64,000 nt of DNA from Sorex araneus (GCF_027595985.1 NC_073311.1:45613974-45677973); one strand, 5' to 3'. Numbered from the stretch's first letter, positions 32,468 to 44,300 are shown. Program-made: numbers and translations. The notes: generated by a model not told the origin, from the sequence alone.

Positions 32468-32850
32468 ACTGGAGAGAGAGTCCAGGGTTAAAGTGGGCAT
32501 CTTGCATGCGGCTGACCCCTGTTCAGTCCCCAGCCCACAGGGTTCCCTGATCACCCTCAGACCTGCTCACTGAACCACTGGCCCAGTGGCTGAGAATTGC
32601 TGGAAAAGTGAAGAGGTATTAATTCTATAGGAAGTAGAGATATTCAGGGGAGATTGTTTTGTTTTATAAGATGACCCTTAAAACATTTTCAAGCATTTTC
32701 ATTTTATATGTAAATGCATTATTTAAAAAGGAAAACATTCAATCCTCGGCATCCCATATGGTTCCCCCATGTACCACCAGGAGTAATTCCTGAGCACAGA
32801 GCCAGGAGTAACCCCTGAACATCGCTGGGTGTGACCCAAAAAGCAAAAAT
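32468..32850 (+). repeat. Two sense SINE remnants
   Basis: An old copy at about 32468-32590 and a younger 5'-truncated copy at about 32740-32850 that starts within the B-box half; the latter ends in (AAATGAAT)-like tail. Confidence 0.7.
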
Positions 32851-33020
32851 GAATGAAAAAATAAATGAATAAAAAGGAAAAAAAGGTTGAATAACATCTG
32901 GGATGGGGCTCAAGGGGAAGCCTTGCCTATGTGAAGCCCTGGGTTCAATTCCTTCCTCTGGTACCAACTCAGCACATCTGGATGTGGCCCAAACCAGTCT
33001 CTCCTGAACCCCCAGACTTT

Positions 33021-33060
33021 GGATTTCACTGTAATAAGACAGTGAAATCCACTGTAATAA
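33021..33060. repeat. Perfect 12-bp hairpin plus direct repeat
   Basis: Arms ggatttcactgt (33021-33032) and acagtgaaatcc (33039-33050) enclose a 6-base loop. The segment cactgtaataa then repeats at 33050-33060. Confidence 0.85.
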
Positions 33061-33524
33061 AACAAAATTCACAAAAATCACATGCAGTTACATCTATGGA
33101 TAACCACTCGTATTTTTGTGTAACTTCTACATGTCTTGTGTTCCATCTGGTTATTTAATAGACACTGAGGTGGGAAGTGTGAGAAACTCAGGTTCAAGCC
33201 CCAGCGTCACCAAAAGCAAACACTTAGTGTATTATTACAAGTTCATAATGCATTTCTTAGTTGCTATAAATGTTTTATATCTTATAATCGCTTGTCCAGG
33301 TCACTATGATTAGACAAATAGTGTGTTGCCAAGCTTCTGCTTTTTTTTTTCCACATGAAGTATTTTCTTTTTTTTTTTGTATGTAGAACTGTGTTCTTAG
33401 GCTAGCTGAATGGAATGAGTTTCTGTTTCCATGTATGGACAAGGTCCAAGGTCCTAGAGTCTTAAGTATTTGGTCTGATAACCCACATCCTCAGCAAGCT
33501 TTCCATTTTTAGTATTAATAACAG

Positions 33525-33680
33525 GGGCTGGGGAGACAGTACAGTGGTGAGGGCACTTACCTTGCACTCGGTCAACCCGGTTTGATTTCAAGCATCCCAT
33601 ATGGTCCCGTGAATCAGCAGCAATTCCTCAGTGCAGAGCCAGGAGTGACCCAAGCATCATTGTGTGTGGTCCCCAAACAA
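33525..33680 (+). repeat. Sense SOR-type SINE, older
   Basis: Diverged copy with a short deletion in the 3' body ('gtcccgtgaatcagcagcaattcc'). Confidence 0.8.
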
Positions 33681-33939
33681 ACAAATGAAAAGATAATAAT
33701 CGGGAGTGTATATGCTTGTTTTGTAAATTGAGAGATAAGAGGGTGTCCATTTTAACTAGTATTTATTTATTTATTTATTTATTTATTTATTTTAACTAGT
33801 ATTTATTAAGAAGTTAAAATATTTTTCTGTTTTGTATTACCTTAGTGGAATTGTATTTTACTTATTGTATGTTCATGATGCGAATTTTCTGTTCATAGTC
33901 CTCATGGAATAACAATAGTAGCAGGAAAGGCTTTATGGC

Positions 33940-34035
33940 AATTTCTTTTTCTTTTCTTGTGGTACTTGGGATCAAACTCAGGGCCTCAAACATGTGAGGC
34001 ATCTGCTTTGCCTCTGAGCCACATCCATGATCCGG
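33940..34035 (-). repeat. Old antisense SINE remnant
   Basis: 'ggtacttgggatcaaactcagggcc ... catctgctttgcctctgagccaca' is a degraded tRNA-SINE head in antisense. Confidence 0.5.
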
Positions 34036-34215
34036 AAAATTTCTTTGAGCCATTGCTCTACGCCCTTAAGTGTTAACTAGCTTAATAATACTATCCTGTG
34101 AGACAGAACTAACTTGCTGGGAGATCCTGTTATGGTAACTGGCTCCAGCTTGAACTTGGAACCAAGAATCTCTGACTCCAAAGTCTAGGCTCTTCTTCAA
34201 AAAAAGAACCATTCT

Positions 34216-34412
34216 GGGGCTGGAGTGATAGCACAGCAGGTAGGGCGTTTGCCTTGCACTCGGCTGACCTGAGTTCGATTCTCAGCATCCCATATGGTCC
34301 CCTGAGTACTGCCAGGAGTAATTCCTGTGTGCATGAGCCAGGAATAACCCCTGTGCACCGCTGGGTGCGACCCAAAAAGCAAACAAAACAAAACAAAACA
34401 AAACAAAACAAA
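34216..34412 (+). mobile_element. SOR-type SINE with (AAAAC)n tail
   Basis: Sense copy whose tail is an AAAAC pentamer repeat; flanked by aaccattct (34207-34215 and 34413-34421). Confidence 0.93.
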
Positions 34413-34474
34413 AACCATTCTCTGATCTAATCTGTGTTTATTATTTGGTCAGTTATGGTGCTTCCTAATAACTT

Positions 34475-34477
<3 letters not shown>

Positions 34478-34519
<42 letters not shown>
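34478..34519. repeat. (CA)n microsatellite
   Basis: About 40 bases of pure CA. Confidence 0.95.
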
Positions 34520-34520
<1 letters not shown>

Positions 34521-34524
34521 CCCC

Positions 34525-35430
34525 AGTTGCTTTCTATACTTGTATTATTGCAATCTGTAGAGATAATCACTGCACTGATTAGATTCCTGATGCATGGTGT
34601 GTGCTTTATAAATGGGCAAAGAGGGTTGGCTGTATATTTCAGACCACAGTCCTCAGGCAAAATTAGTCTTTCCTAACCCCAGCAGGGTCCTTATTCAGTT
34701 ACTTCTTTTTTGGTCATGATAGAGTTTGTTCCATGACCATGCTCGTAACTTATTATGGTGCTTAGCTTGTCCTCTTTCGATGCCAAGGTAGTGTACAGCT
34801 TGCCCCGATCCATCCAGTCCCTTCATCATGACCCTCCTTTTGGGGCTGATAAGAAGTAAAGGCAACTGAGGCTTGAGTCAAGTAAATGTGATGGGTGCCC
34901 AGGAGTAAATATTATTTGGAGTCAGTTAACTCCTAAGTTACAAAAGCATAACATCAACTGTCTTCCTGTGTCTATACAAAGTGGATATTACTAAAGCATG
35001 CAAATGACATAAAGGAAAGAGAAAAGCAATGTAGGATTATTAGTGCTTGATGGAATTGGGTGTGCCTCAGGGACACTGTTGTGGGAGTGACTCAATAAAC
35101 CTTAAGCTCCCTACGGGAGGAGCAAGGATAACCCAATGTTATCCAACAAGCTGTGTACAAGGCAAATGTTCTACCCACTGTACTATGGCTCTAGCCCCTA
35201 GATACCATTTTAATATATAACCTAGCATCAATTGTTACATAGTATTCACATAATAATCCATATAGAGGACCAGGGATAGATCCTAGTAACTCATAAGAAT
35301 ACATGCATTGAAGTATGAGGTCATTGACTTCCATATGGGATGCTGAGGATTAAATCCTGGTCAGCCTCATGCAAAGCAAGCAGCCTACTGGAGGTTATTG
35401 CTCTGACCTATGCTTCCCCTTAAAAAAAAA
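34525..35430. other. Mainly unique; old SINE heads
   Basis: Degraded sense SINE traces near 35060-35200 and 35260-35410 ('ttccatatgggatgctgaggattaaatcc' is in the antisense sense). No exon seen. Confidence 0.35.
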
Positions 35431-35439
35431 TAAAAACAA

Positions 35440-36135
35440 CTTAAGGGCCAGAAAGATAGTATAATGGGTGAGACAATTGCCTTGCATGTGCCCAATCTAT
35501 ATTGGACGGCTGTTTCTCTAAGCACTGCCAGGAGTGATCCCTGAACACAGAGGTAGGGATAAGCCTTGAACACAGCTAATAGACACACAGTCAAAACAAA
35601 CAAAAAAAGAAAACAACTTACACAAATTATAAAAGAATTCCTTGTAAATGTGTAGTAGAAATTATGTTATGTAATATTTATAGTTTATATTTGTGTGTGT
35701 GGTGCTAGGAATCAAACACAGTACAAAACATGCACTTCTACCACTGAGCCCCATGAAAATGATATTTCATATCCCAGATACAAAACCCTGAAAAGTAAGG
35801 CTAGTGTTACTACATTATTTTAGCTATTAGAACCACATAAAACAATATTTGTAATGCATCTAGCATGGTATTTAATTATTTTTTCTTCCCAATGTATACT
35901 TAAACATGAAAAGAATAGATCCAGATTAAACCTTTTATAAGGCATAAGTCTTTTTTAAATTTCCAGATATAGGAGGGGTAAAGAAGTAGTACAGTACAGT
36001 GGGTGAGGTGCTTGCCTTGCATGTAGCCAACATGAGTTTGATATTTGGCATCCCATATGGTTCCCTGAACCTGCCAAAATTCCTGAGTGCAGAATCAGGA
36101 GTACTGTGGGGTATGGTCCCCAAACAAACAAAACA
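35440..36135 (+). repeat. Two old sense SINEs
   Basis: Copies at about 35440-35600 and 35980-36135, both diverged. A degraded antisense head lies between them at about 35690-35755. Confidence 0.7.
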
Positions 36136-36234
36136 AAAATTCTAGATATGCATTTGAGTAAGTTTTTAGTTCTTTCCATTCTTTCAACAACTGTTTGAGG
36201 GTTGGCTTTACACCTAAATGGTGTGATTCTGTCT

Positions 36235-36400
36235 TTCATGGCACATGATATTTAAGACCATTGGTCATAGTCACAAGGAGAGGGCTCTTGGCTCCTCTGA
36301 GCCTTTGTTTCTTCCTCTTTAAAGTGGAGAGCTAATGAGGAGACATTTACATGACTATGACTATCCCTGACACAGAGTAGTCTTGCTAACTCACATAATC
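36235..36400 (+). repeat. MIR remnant
   Basis: 'ctctgagcctttgtttcttcctctttaaagtggagagc ... ctgacacagagtag' follows the sense MIR order. Confidence 0.6.
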
Positions 36401-36489
36401 ATGTTATGCAACTATTAAAAGTGATTCATATAGACTCTTTAAGAACATGGGAAAATTTGTTTCTGTAGTGTACATATTGTAGTTTTTTT

Positions 36490-37075
36490 GTTTGTTTGCT
36501 TTGGGGCCACACCTGGTGGTGCTCAGGGCTTACTCCTGGCTCTGTGCTCAGGGGTCACTACTGGTTGTTGTCAGGGGACTATGTGAGGTGTGGAGATCGA
36601 ACCAGTGTCAACTGTGTGAAAGCCAAGCACTTTACTCATTGTATTACCTCTCTGCCCCCTACACACTGTAATTTTTATTTTTAATTTTGGGTTTTTGGGA
36701 CCATACCTGGTGATGCTCAGGCATAAATTTTGCCTTTTTGCTCAATAATCATTTCTGACAGTGCATGGGGGACCATAAGGGATGCCAGGATTCGAACTGA
36801 GGGTGGCCGCATGCAAGACAAACATCCTACCTCCTGTACTATCTCTCCAGACCTACACATTGTAGTTTTTCAGAAAACTTGAAGTAGCTGGAGTGATAGA
36901 ACAGGGGGTAAGGTGCTTGCCTGGCATCTGGCCAAACCTGGTTCCATCCTGCGCTACAAATGATCCCCTAAACACAGCCAAGTGTCACATCTGAGCACAG
37001 AGCCAGGAATAGTCCCAGAGGACCTCTAGGTGTGGTCCCCAAACCTCCTGACCCTCCACAAACAACAGTAAAAAA
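36490..37075. repeat. Three old SINEs (two antisense, one sense)
   Basis: Antisense copies at about 36490-36658 and 36685-36853 and a sense copy at about 36886-37075. The first antisense copy's flank (tagtttttttgt) and the later 'attgtagtttttcag' suggest serial insertion into one L-rich site, though divergence prevents proof. Confidence 0.75.
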
Positions 37076-37079
37076 AAAA

Positions 37080-37680
37080 ATAGGGAAAGAACAGGAAAGA
37101 AATACACAAAATATTCATAATCACATAAATATTAATGTGTCTATCTTGCTGGTACAACAGATACTCAGGAAATAGAGGTGAGTAAGATTTGTTCTTCTTA
37201 TAGTTTAGGGAAAATGATAAAGGAGACAGGCCATCACAATCCAGTGTGGGATAAAGTCGAATGACAAGTCAAGGCCTTTAACGAGATCATTTTCTGTTCA
37301 CGTAACATAGTCTTTGACTTCTGTCTTGACGGAGGAGAGAGGCTGGTGTCCAGCAGCCAAAGGGCTTAGACTAGAGAAGATGATGAATCTGGATTAGGAC
37401 ACCTTGAGATAGTCTGATGTTGGCATTACAGGCTGCTGATGGATCTGATGAACGGGCAGCTTTAGCCGATTGCTAGAAGTTTGCTAGAAGTTGTGGGGTG
37501 AGTAAGAGCACTCAGGGAGAGTCTGTCGAGTCAGACAAGAGCCTTCAACTGTGACTGCATCTGGGTGATGAGGTTCTGAGACACCCCTTTCCTTCCTTTG
37601 CTTTCTTCTGTCTTAGGAGAGTTAGGATTAGGTTTGGTCACAGGTGATAGCAAATGCAAAATAATAGTTATTTAAATTAG
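37080..37680. other. Unique sequence, no gene seen
   Basis: No repeat or exon recognised. Confidence 0.35.
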
Positions 37681-37689
37681 AGGTAATTG

Positions 37690-38097
37690 TGTCTGTTCTT
37701 GTTTCTGGGCCATACCTGGCAGTGCTCCTGAGCTTGGGGTCACTCCTAGCTGAGCACCGGAGATAGAACCGGGGCCTCGTGCATACGAAGTATGTGTTCA
37801 GCCCTGTCGAACGATCTCTCTTGCCTTTAACGGGATAGTTTTGTTTCTTTTCTCTCATATAACAGAACTCTCCATGGAGATCACCTACCTAGGGCTTCTA
37901 AACTAAGGGGTGGCGAACCTTTTTTTTTGTTTTGCTTTTTGGGTCATACCCGGCGATACACAGGGGTTAACTCCTGGCTCTCCACTCAGGAATAACTCCT
38001 GGCGGTGCTCGAGGGACCATGTGGGATGCTGGGAATCGAACCCGGGTCGGCCACGTGCAAGGCAAACGCCCTACCCGCTGTGCTATCGCTCTAGCCC
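37690..38097 (-). repeat. Two antisense SINEs (one old, one young)
   Basis: A truncated old copy at about 37690-37822 and a near-consensus copy at about 37919-38097. Confidence 0.85.
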
Positions 38098-38099
38098 CC

Positions 38100-38700
38100 T
38101 GATGGTGCAACTTTTAAGATAAATTTAAATCTTTGAAAAATAATTAAATGAGATGGGAGCCAGCCACCCTCAGTTCAAACCAGGAGCAGGAAGATCTAGG
38201 ATCCCTTCCGGTTTCGCTCTGTGAATGGGTTGCCCAAGCCCTTCATCACTGACTTACACCCGTCTACTATCTGGGGCACTTGGGTTTCTGCTCTGGGAAA
38301 ATTGAAAGGGGCAGCTTCCGCTCCACGTCAGCTGCCTCATAGGGTGTAAGACTTTAGAGGATAATAATAATAATAATAGTAATAATAATAATAATAATGA
38401 TAGTGATAAGTTATATGGTGCTTCTTTCATCTGTAGGATCTAAGAGAGATTTATGATTATTAATTGGCACTCACATAATTCCCCGGCCTGTGGGAGGGTT
38501 TACGGCAGTGGAGCTCGTGCATGCTAAGGCTCACCAGGCTAATGGCTCTGACGTGGGTGGGAGTTATCTTTCCTGCACGGCCCTCACAGCGTGAAGAGGG
38601 GCGTGTGGCTGCCTGCTGCTGTGCCTGGGCCTCGTGTGTGGATCTCCACAATCATACAACAAGTGTGAAAGATGTGTGTACATATGCTCTTACAGGAGTT
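38100..38700. other. Unique sequence with (TAA)n
   Basis: A TAA repeat with TAG interruptions runs about 38362-38400. Otherwise no feature seen. Confidence 0.5.
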
Positions 38701-38707
38701 CTTTAAG

Positions 38708-38782
38708 AGAGCACTTTAAGACGAGCAGGGCAAGAGCACTTTAAGATGAGCAGGGCGAGAGCACTTTAAGACGAGCAGGGCG
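38708..38782 (+). repeat. 25-bp tandem repeat, three copies
   Basis: Three head-to-tail copies of agagcactttaagacgagca-gggcg (25 bp) at 38708-38732, 38733-38757 and 38758-38782, differing at one or two bases. They lead directly into a degraded sense SINE. Confidence 0.93.
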
Positions 38783-38785
38783 CTT

Positions 38786-38945
38786 ATCTGTTTTTACATG
38801 GCCAACCGGGTTTGATCCCTGGCATCCAGTGTGGCACCCCCTGAGGACCTCCAGGAGTAATTCCTGAGTGCAGAACCAGGGGTCAGCACTGAGCATCAAG
38901 GGGTGTGGGTCCCCAAAAAGAAAGAAATCCCCCCAAACAAAAAGG
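38786..38945 (+). repeat. Sense SOR-type SINE, head replaced by tandem repeat
   Basis: Body from 'catggccaaccgggtttgatccctgg' to a 'ccccaaaaagaaag' tail. The usual head is not recognisable; the 25-bp repeats occupy its place. Confidence 0.75.
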
Positions 38946-39269
38946 AAAACCCACAATAAATAATTCCTTACGCACTTTTTACTTTCAGCAAGCAGCGTAA
39001 GGTGATTATGTTTGACACCTGCCAGAGAAAGAAGCTCTGAGTAAGGGAGCCGGGCACAGGGGACAAGGGGGCTATCCCAGACAGCTCGTTAAGAGATGAC
39101 TGGGGGCCCTTTTGAATCAGGCTCTGAACAGCATCCAGGGGCACGCATTGTTGACAGTTACTGTGAATGACTAACTTGTAAATGGGGAAAACCCAAACTC
39201 TGATCCACAGTGAGGTTTTTCCCAGATTTACACCAGGACGTCATTAAGACAATACCTCAAAATCTGAAT

Positions 39270-39455
39270 ACCTGTCTCATTCTCAACCCTTTGCACCTGT
39301 TTACTCATCTAATTTCCCACAACCACACCGCTTGAAGTGGAGGTACTCTCCTTAATATCGCCATTTTACAGATGAATAAACCAAGGCACAAAGGTAATTG
39401 AACCGGCCTCGGGGCATGTTGCCAGCTCAGATGACTTCCTGCTTCCCAGGACAGA
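39270..39455 (-). repeat. MIR, antisense
   Basis: 'cgccattttacagatgaataaaccaaggcac' is the antisense MIR core. Confidence 0.75.
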
Positions 39456-39459
39456 CTCC

Positions 39460-40105
39460 CGCCCCCTCCCCCCACCCCAACTCTCCTGGGGCCACACTGA
39501 TTGGCAAAGGTAGGAAGCTAGATGAGTCTGTGGTACCAGCTCAGATGTTTAGAGAGCAGGAGCCCCTGCACGTTTGAAGGCAGAAGGACTTAGCTAGTTT
39601 GGGGTCCCGGTAGGGGTGTGGGGTTTCCCAAGTCCACTTACTGTGGACGCTTCTGGTAAAGTCGAGCTGTGACAGAAATAGAACAGCACTTGGCTACGTC
39701 TTTTGAGGTTGCAGGAAGTCTCAAGTCTGGGCAGCGGCTGAAAAGAGAAGAAATGGAAGGAGAAACAGCTCTTACCTTGCACTTTGGGGCAGCGTGTGGG
39801 GGCATGGCCCCTGCCAGCTCCAGGGAGCCCTGGTTAACCATTCACGGGTTTTGAGGTCAAGTTGGTAGCTTGAAGTCTGCCCAAGTGGGACTATTTGTGC
39901 TGTTCAAATCAGCATCATTGCCTCTGACCATCGCACATTAGGGCTGGCTCCCCAGAACCCCGTAGACTTGCTTCTCCCTTGAAAGTGTTCTGAAATGCCA
40001 AGTTCAGGTTCAAGTCTTGTAAGCGTGGCACCGTGCCAGTCACTGAGAATGGAGAGAAAGGCCAAGCCCTCAAGGGAAAACACTGGGTGAAGAGAGGCGT
40101 GTGAG
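39460..40105. other. Unique sequence, no gene seen
   Basis: GC-balanced, low repeat; short frames only. Confidence 0.35.
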
Positions 40106-40109
40106 AGGG

Positions 40110-40290
40110 TTTAGATCCTGAACCAGACCTGGGGCCACTCACTTCACACGGGCTTACTCATCTGTAAAGGGAGAAGATAATGCATGTCCCAAAGGGTTTT
40201 CGAGATGATTAATGAGAACACATAAAGATCCCGGCACAGCTATGCTTCATACGTGACAGTTCTGAGGAAGACAGATATGTAAACAGACGA
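40110..40290 (+). repeat. MIR
   Basis: 'ggccactcacttcacacgggcttactcatctgtaaaggg ... gatgattaatgagaacacataaag' follows the sense MIR core. Confidence 0.75.
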
Positions 40291-40419
40291 CTTTATGTGG
40301 CTTGCTGTAAGGATAAGAGCTGTAACTAGTTTTTATATTTCTTCTAAGGAGACTTCACAGAGATCATGGTTCCCTCCAGGAGGATTTCGGAAATTCTCAG
40401 GTGGGGCCTGGGAGCGGGC

Positions 40420-40560
40420 TCAAAGGGCTGGAGCACGTGCTTTGCATGCTGGAGCCCTGGGTTCAATCCCTGACACAGCACAGTTCCCTGAGCACCGCTG
40501 AGCACAAAGCCAGGAGTAGCCCGGAGCACAACCAGGTGTGGCCCCCAAACAATGAAACAA
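40420..40560 (+). repeat. Old sense SINE, shortened
   Basis: 'aaagggctggagcacgtgctttgcatgctggagccctgggttc' then a normal 3' body; the A-box region is deleted. Confidence 0.7.
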
Positions 40561-40656
40561 AATAAAGTGAACTTTCAGAGCAGGTATTTCATAGAGAAAG
40601 TCTTCTCTGGTCTTGTCAGAAAGCTACTGCTTTATTTCATTTATTTCATTTATTTT

Positions 40657-40905
40657 GGACTGGAGCAATAGAACAGCAGGTAAGGCGTTTGCCTTGCACA
40701 GGGCTGACCCGGGTTCTATTCCTTTGTCCCTCTCGGAGAGCCCAGCAAGCTACTGAGAGTATCCCGCCCGAATAGCAGAGCCTGGCAAGCTACCTGTGGT
40801 GTATTCGATATGCCAAAAACAGTAACAACTAGTCTCACAATGGAGACGTTACTGGTGCCCGCTCAAGCAAATCTATGAATAACAGAGGACAGTGCTACAG
40901 TGCAT
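40657..40905 (+). mobile_element. Long SINE (SOR head, different 3' body)
   Basis: Sense copy showing the whole unit: head to 'gacccgggttctattcc', then 'ctcggagagcccagcaagctactg', 'tattcgatatgccaaaaacag', ending 'gaggacagtgctacagtgc'. Confidence 0.88.
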
Positions 40906-41009
40906 TTATTTTAGTTTATTTGTCTCTGTAGCATGTTGCTTTTCTTGTGTGTGTGTCCCTCACCATTCATTCCTGAGTTGTAGGACCAAGAGTGGATTTG
41001 GAGATGGCA

Positions 41010-41165
41010 TTCCTGGATCCATAGCCCAATCCTAGTCACCTGTTCTGTGACCTTTGGCAAGATTCTTAACTTCCTGGAATCTTGGTTTCTAATTCTGTGG
41101 CACAGGTTGGATGGTTCCAAAGATTAACCGAGACATAGGGCAAAGAGCCTGGCACCTACCTGCTT
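41010..41165 (+). repeat. MIR
   Basis: 'ctgttctgtgacctttggcaagattcttaacttcctgg ... agagcctggcacctacc' is a sense MIR. Confidence 0.78.
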
Positions 41166-41344
41166 TCTGAACCCCAGGGTGAATCCAACATTAGTTTCAT
41201 CTCCTCCTAGGTGTTTGCATCCCGTGCAAAGGCAGACCATATCTTTCCTCGTTTCCTCTCTTTCAGTGTATTTTCCTCTGCCCAGGAAATTCTGCTGAGG
41301 ACCAGAGCAGAGCCAGTGAGAAACAAATGTCGGTCTCAGTCTTA

Positions 41345-41660
41345 TCAATCATTAGCAAGGCGACTATGGCAAGATAATTATCCTCTTCAGAGTCAGGCTT
41401 TTTTTTATTGGGTTGAGGCCAGACTGGCTATGCTCAGGGCTTATTCCTGGCCCTGTATTCGAGATCACCCTGGTGGTCCTTGGTCAGGAGACCATGTGTG
41501 GTGCCCAGGACAAACCTGGGTCAAATGCACGCAAGGCGAGCACCCTACCCACTGTCTGTGGCTCTGGCCCTTCAGGTTTTTTAGCTATAAAATGGGGAAA
41601 ATAACATACGTCACTCATTGGATTGTTGTGGTGATTAAATTTGTCATGTAAAAACCTAGA
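41345..41660 (+). repeat. Second MIR, split by an antisense SINE
   Basis: Left half near 41370-41400, right half 'ctataaaatggggaaaataacatacg ... ggtgattaaat' from 41583. An old antisense SOR SINE (41400-41572) lies between. Confidence 0.65.
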
Positions 41661-41689
41661 TTTATGCTGAGTCTGCCAGAGCCCTGAAA

Positions 41690-41830
41690 AATTCTTTCGC
41701 TTACATTATCTTGGTCTTTATTATTCCTCAAATTTTGGTTCAGAAGTAATTTGATTGCTGAAGCCCTCCTCAATTTTCCCACACCATTACCTGCCTCCCT
41801 GATGTGAAGTTGATGTACTACTACACTTTG
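41690..41830 (+). repeat. Possible L2 trace
   Basis: 'ttgattgctgaagccctcctcaattttccc' recalls the L2 3' region; weak. Confidence 0.3.
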
Positions 41831-41867
41831 GGCACCTGCTATGATCCAGACAGATCAAGAAAACCAC

Positions 41868-42050
41868 CCCTTCGGTACTGGAGAGATTATACAGCTGGTA
41901 GGGTGCTTGCTTGGCACACAGCTAACCCCGGCTTGAATTATAGCATCCTATTTAGTCCCTCAAGAACTGCCAGGAGTGATCCCTGAATGCAGAGTTAGGA
42001 GTAAGTCTGAGTACTGCTGGGTATGGATCAAAATCAAAACAAATAAAAAA
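41868..42050 (+). repeat. Old sense SOR-type SINE
   Basis: Diverged copy; tail A-rich with C/G changes. Confidence 0.72.
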
Positions 42051-42191
42051 CAAAGAAAGAAAAAAAATAGAATTAAAAAAAGAAACACCATTATTTGAAT
42101 CACATCAAAAAGGATCAACTGCATAGAAATAAACTTAATAAAGGAGGTGAAAGACCTACACAATAAAAACTGTAAGAAATTCTTTAAAGAA

Positions 42192-42340
42192 AATTAGGCT
42201 GGAGAGATAATAGAGAAGATAGGACACTTGCCTTGCATACTGCTGACCTGGGTTCGATCCCCAGCATCCCCATATGGTCCCCTGCACACTGCCAGGAGTA
42301 ACCCCTGAGCATCACCTGGTGTGGCCCAAAAACAAAAAAA
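42192..42340 (+). mobile_element. SOR-type SINE in L1
   Basis: Sense copy, internally shortened ('cactgccaggagtaacccctgagc'). Confidence 0.85.
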
Positions 42341-42662
42341 CAAACACAGAAAGAAATAAAAGTTACAAACAAGTAGAAAGATATTCTGTGCTCTGAATGG
42401 GAAGAATTAGCTGTTAGGATGGCCATTTTACCCAAAGTAAAGCACAGACTCAAGGCAAACCCTACCAAAATGCCAATGTCATTCTTCAAGGAAACACAAC
42501 AAATATCTCTAAACTTTGTATGAAACTGTAAATGACCCTAAAGAACGACAGTAAAAAAAAAAAATCCTGAAAGCATACCAAAGAGAAAGGAAGAATATGT
42601 ACTTATAGTTCCTGACTTCAAAACAGCCTATAAAGTGATAGCTATCAAAACAAGATGGTTGG

Positions 42663-42835
42663 GCCTGGAGTGATAGCACAGCAGGTTGGGCGTTTGCCTT
42701 GCACGCGGCTGACCCAGGTTCAATTCCCAGCATCTCATATGGTCCCCTGAGCACCGCCAGGAGTAATTCCTGAGTGCAGAGCCAGGAGTAACCCTTGTGC
42801 ATCACCAGATATGACCGCAAAAACAAAACAAAACC
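42663..42835 (+). mobile_element. SOR-type SINE in L1
   Basis: Near-consensus sense copy; L1's aagatggt is duplicated on both sides. Confidence 0.9.
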
Positions 42836-42854
42836 CAAGATGGTATTAAATTTT

Positions 42855-43228
42855 TTCGTTTGCTTTATTTTGGGGCCACATCCTACTGTGCTCAGGGCTT
42901 GCTCCTGGCTCTACACTTAGAGATCAGCCCTGGTAGGGTTGGGGGACCATAGGGGACGCTGGGATGGCACCCAGGTGGGCCATGTGCAAGGCAAGCACCC
43001 TATCTGTTGTACCATCACTCTGTCCCCCAAGTGGTACTGAATTTTCAAGACCCATAGTTAGGGAGCTGATGTGATAGTACAGAAGATAGGGCGCTTGTGT
43101 TACATGTGGTCAACCTGGGTTTGATCTCTGGCACCACATATGGTCCCCTGAGCACTGCCTTGATTGATTCCTGAGCACAGAGCCAGGAGTAAGCCCTGAG
43201 CACAACTGGGTATGGCCCCCCAAAAAAT
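42855..43228. repeat. Two older SINEs in L1 (antisense, then sense)
   Basis: Antisense copy at about 42855-43028 and sense copy at about 43060-43228. Between them is a short piece of L1 ('ggtactgaattttcaagacccatagtt'). Confidence 0.82.
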
Positions 43229-43295
43229 GAAAAGACAGATCAATGAAATAGAACCGAGAACTCCAAAACAAACCATATACATATGTATATGTATG

Positions 43296-43299
<4 letters not shown>

Positions 43300-43355
<56 letters not shown>
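43300..43355. repeat. (TA)n microsatellite
   Basis: About 55 bases of TA; the run resumes as TA repeats after the neighbouring SINE (43611-43630), so the SINE landed within it or duplicated it. Confidence 0.92.
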
Positions 43356-43356
<1 letters not shown>

Positions 43357-43606
43357 TTGTCACTTGTCATCCCATTGCTCATCGATTTGTTCGAGCGGGC
43401 ACCAGTAATGTCTCTCATTGAGAGACTTATTGTTACTGTTTTTGGCATACCCAATATCCAATACGCAAGGGTAGCTTGCTAGGCTCTGCCGCGCAGGCTC
43501 GATACTCTTGGTAGCTTGCCAGGCTCTCCGAGAGGGGCGGAGGAATCTGAACTCGGGTCGGCTGCATGAAAGGCGAATGCCCAACTGCTGTGCTATCGCT
43601 TTGGCC
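43356..43606 (-). mobile_element. Long SINE inside a (TA)n tract
   Basis: Antisense long-type copy, near consensus, with TA repeats on both sides. Confidence 0.9.
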
Positions 43607-43699
43607 TATGTATATATATATATATATAAGTTCAAATTAATGACAAAGGAACCAAGAGCATATATGGAGAAAGGAAAGTTTCTTCAAAGAGTGGTTTGG

Positions 43700-43868
43700 G
43701 GTTCCAGAGTGATAGTACAGCAGGCAAGGTTCTTGCTTTGCGTGTAACCAACCATCCTGGGTTCTATCTCTGGCACCACATCTGGTCCCCTCAACAACCT
43801 CCAGGAGTGATCCCTGGCCACAGAGTCAGGAGTAAGCCCTGAGCACAGTCAGCTGTAGCCCAAAAAAA
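43700..43868 (+). mobile_element. SOR-type SINE in L1
   Basis: Sense, moderately old, inserted in ORF2 ('aaagagtggttt' / 'aaaaaatggttctggg' flank it). Confidence 0.85.
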
Positions 43869-44117
43869 ACATAAAGGGAAAAAGAAAAAGAAAAAATGGT
43901 TCTGGGAAAATGGAACAGCCAAAAGAATGAAACTAGACCACTATTATATAACGTGTACAAAAGCAATTCAAAATGGATTAAAGGATTTGAAATAAGACCT
44001 GAAACCGTAAAATTCTTAGAAGAAAATATAGGGGACATCTCCTCTAAGGGATTATTCACCTTAGAAATGTCTTTTCGAAATAAACTCTGACAGCAGGGGC
44101 AGCAAAAGTAAAACTAA

Positions 44118-44300
44118 GGGGCAGGAGCGATAGTACAGCGGGTAGGGCACTTACCTTCCACAGGGCCAGCTGGGTCCGATCCCCGGCATCCCGCACAGTC
44201 CCCTGTGCACTGCTGAGAGGAAGAGTAATTCCTGAGTTCAGGGCCAGGAGCAAGCGCTGAGCATTACATTGAGGTGTATGCACCCCCTCAAAAAAAAAAA
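44118..44300 (+). mobile_element. SOR-type SINE in L1
   Basis: Sense copy with a few inserted bases ('gctgagaggaagagtaattcc') in the 3' body. Confidence 0.85.

Noticed and set aside
43896-44090. Frame with clear reverse-transcriptase-type residues
   Set aside because: It is a piece of a dead L1 ORF2, interrupted on both sides, so it is listed as repeat rather than gene.
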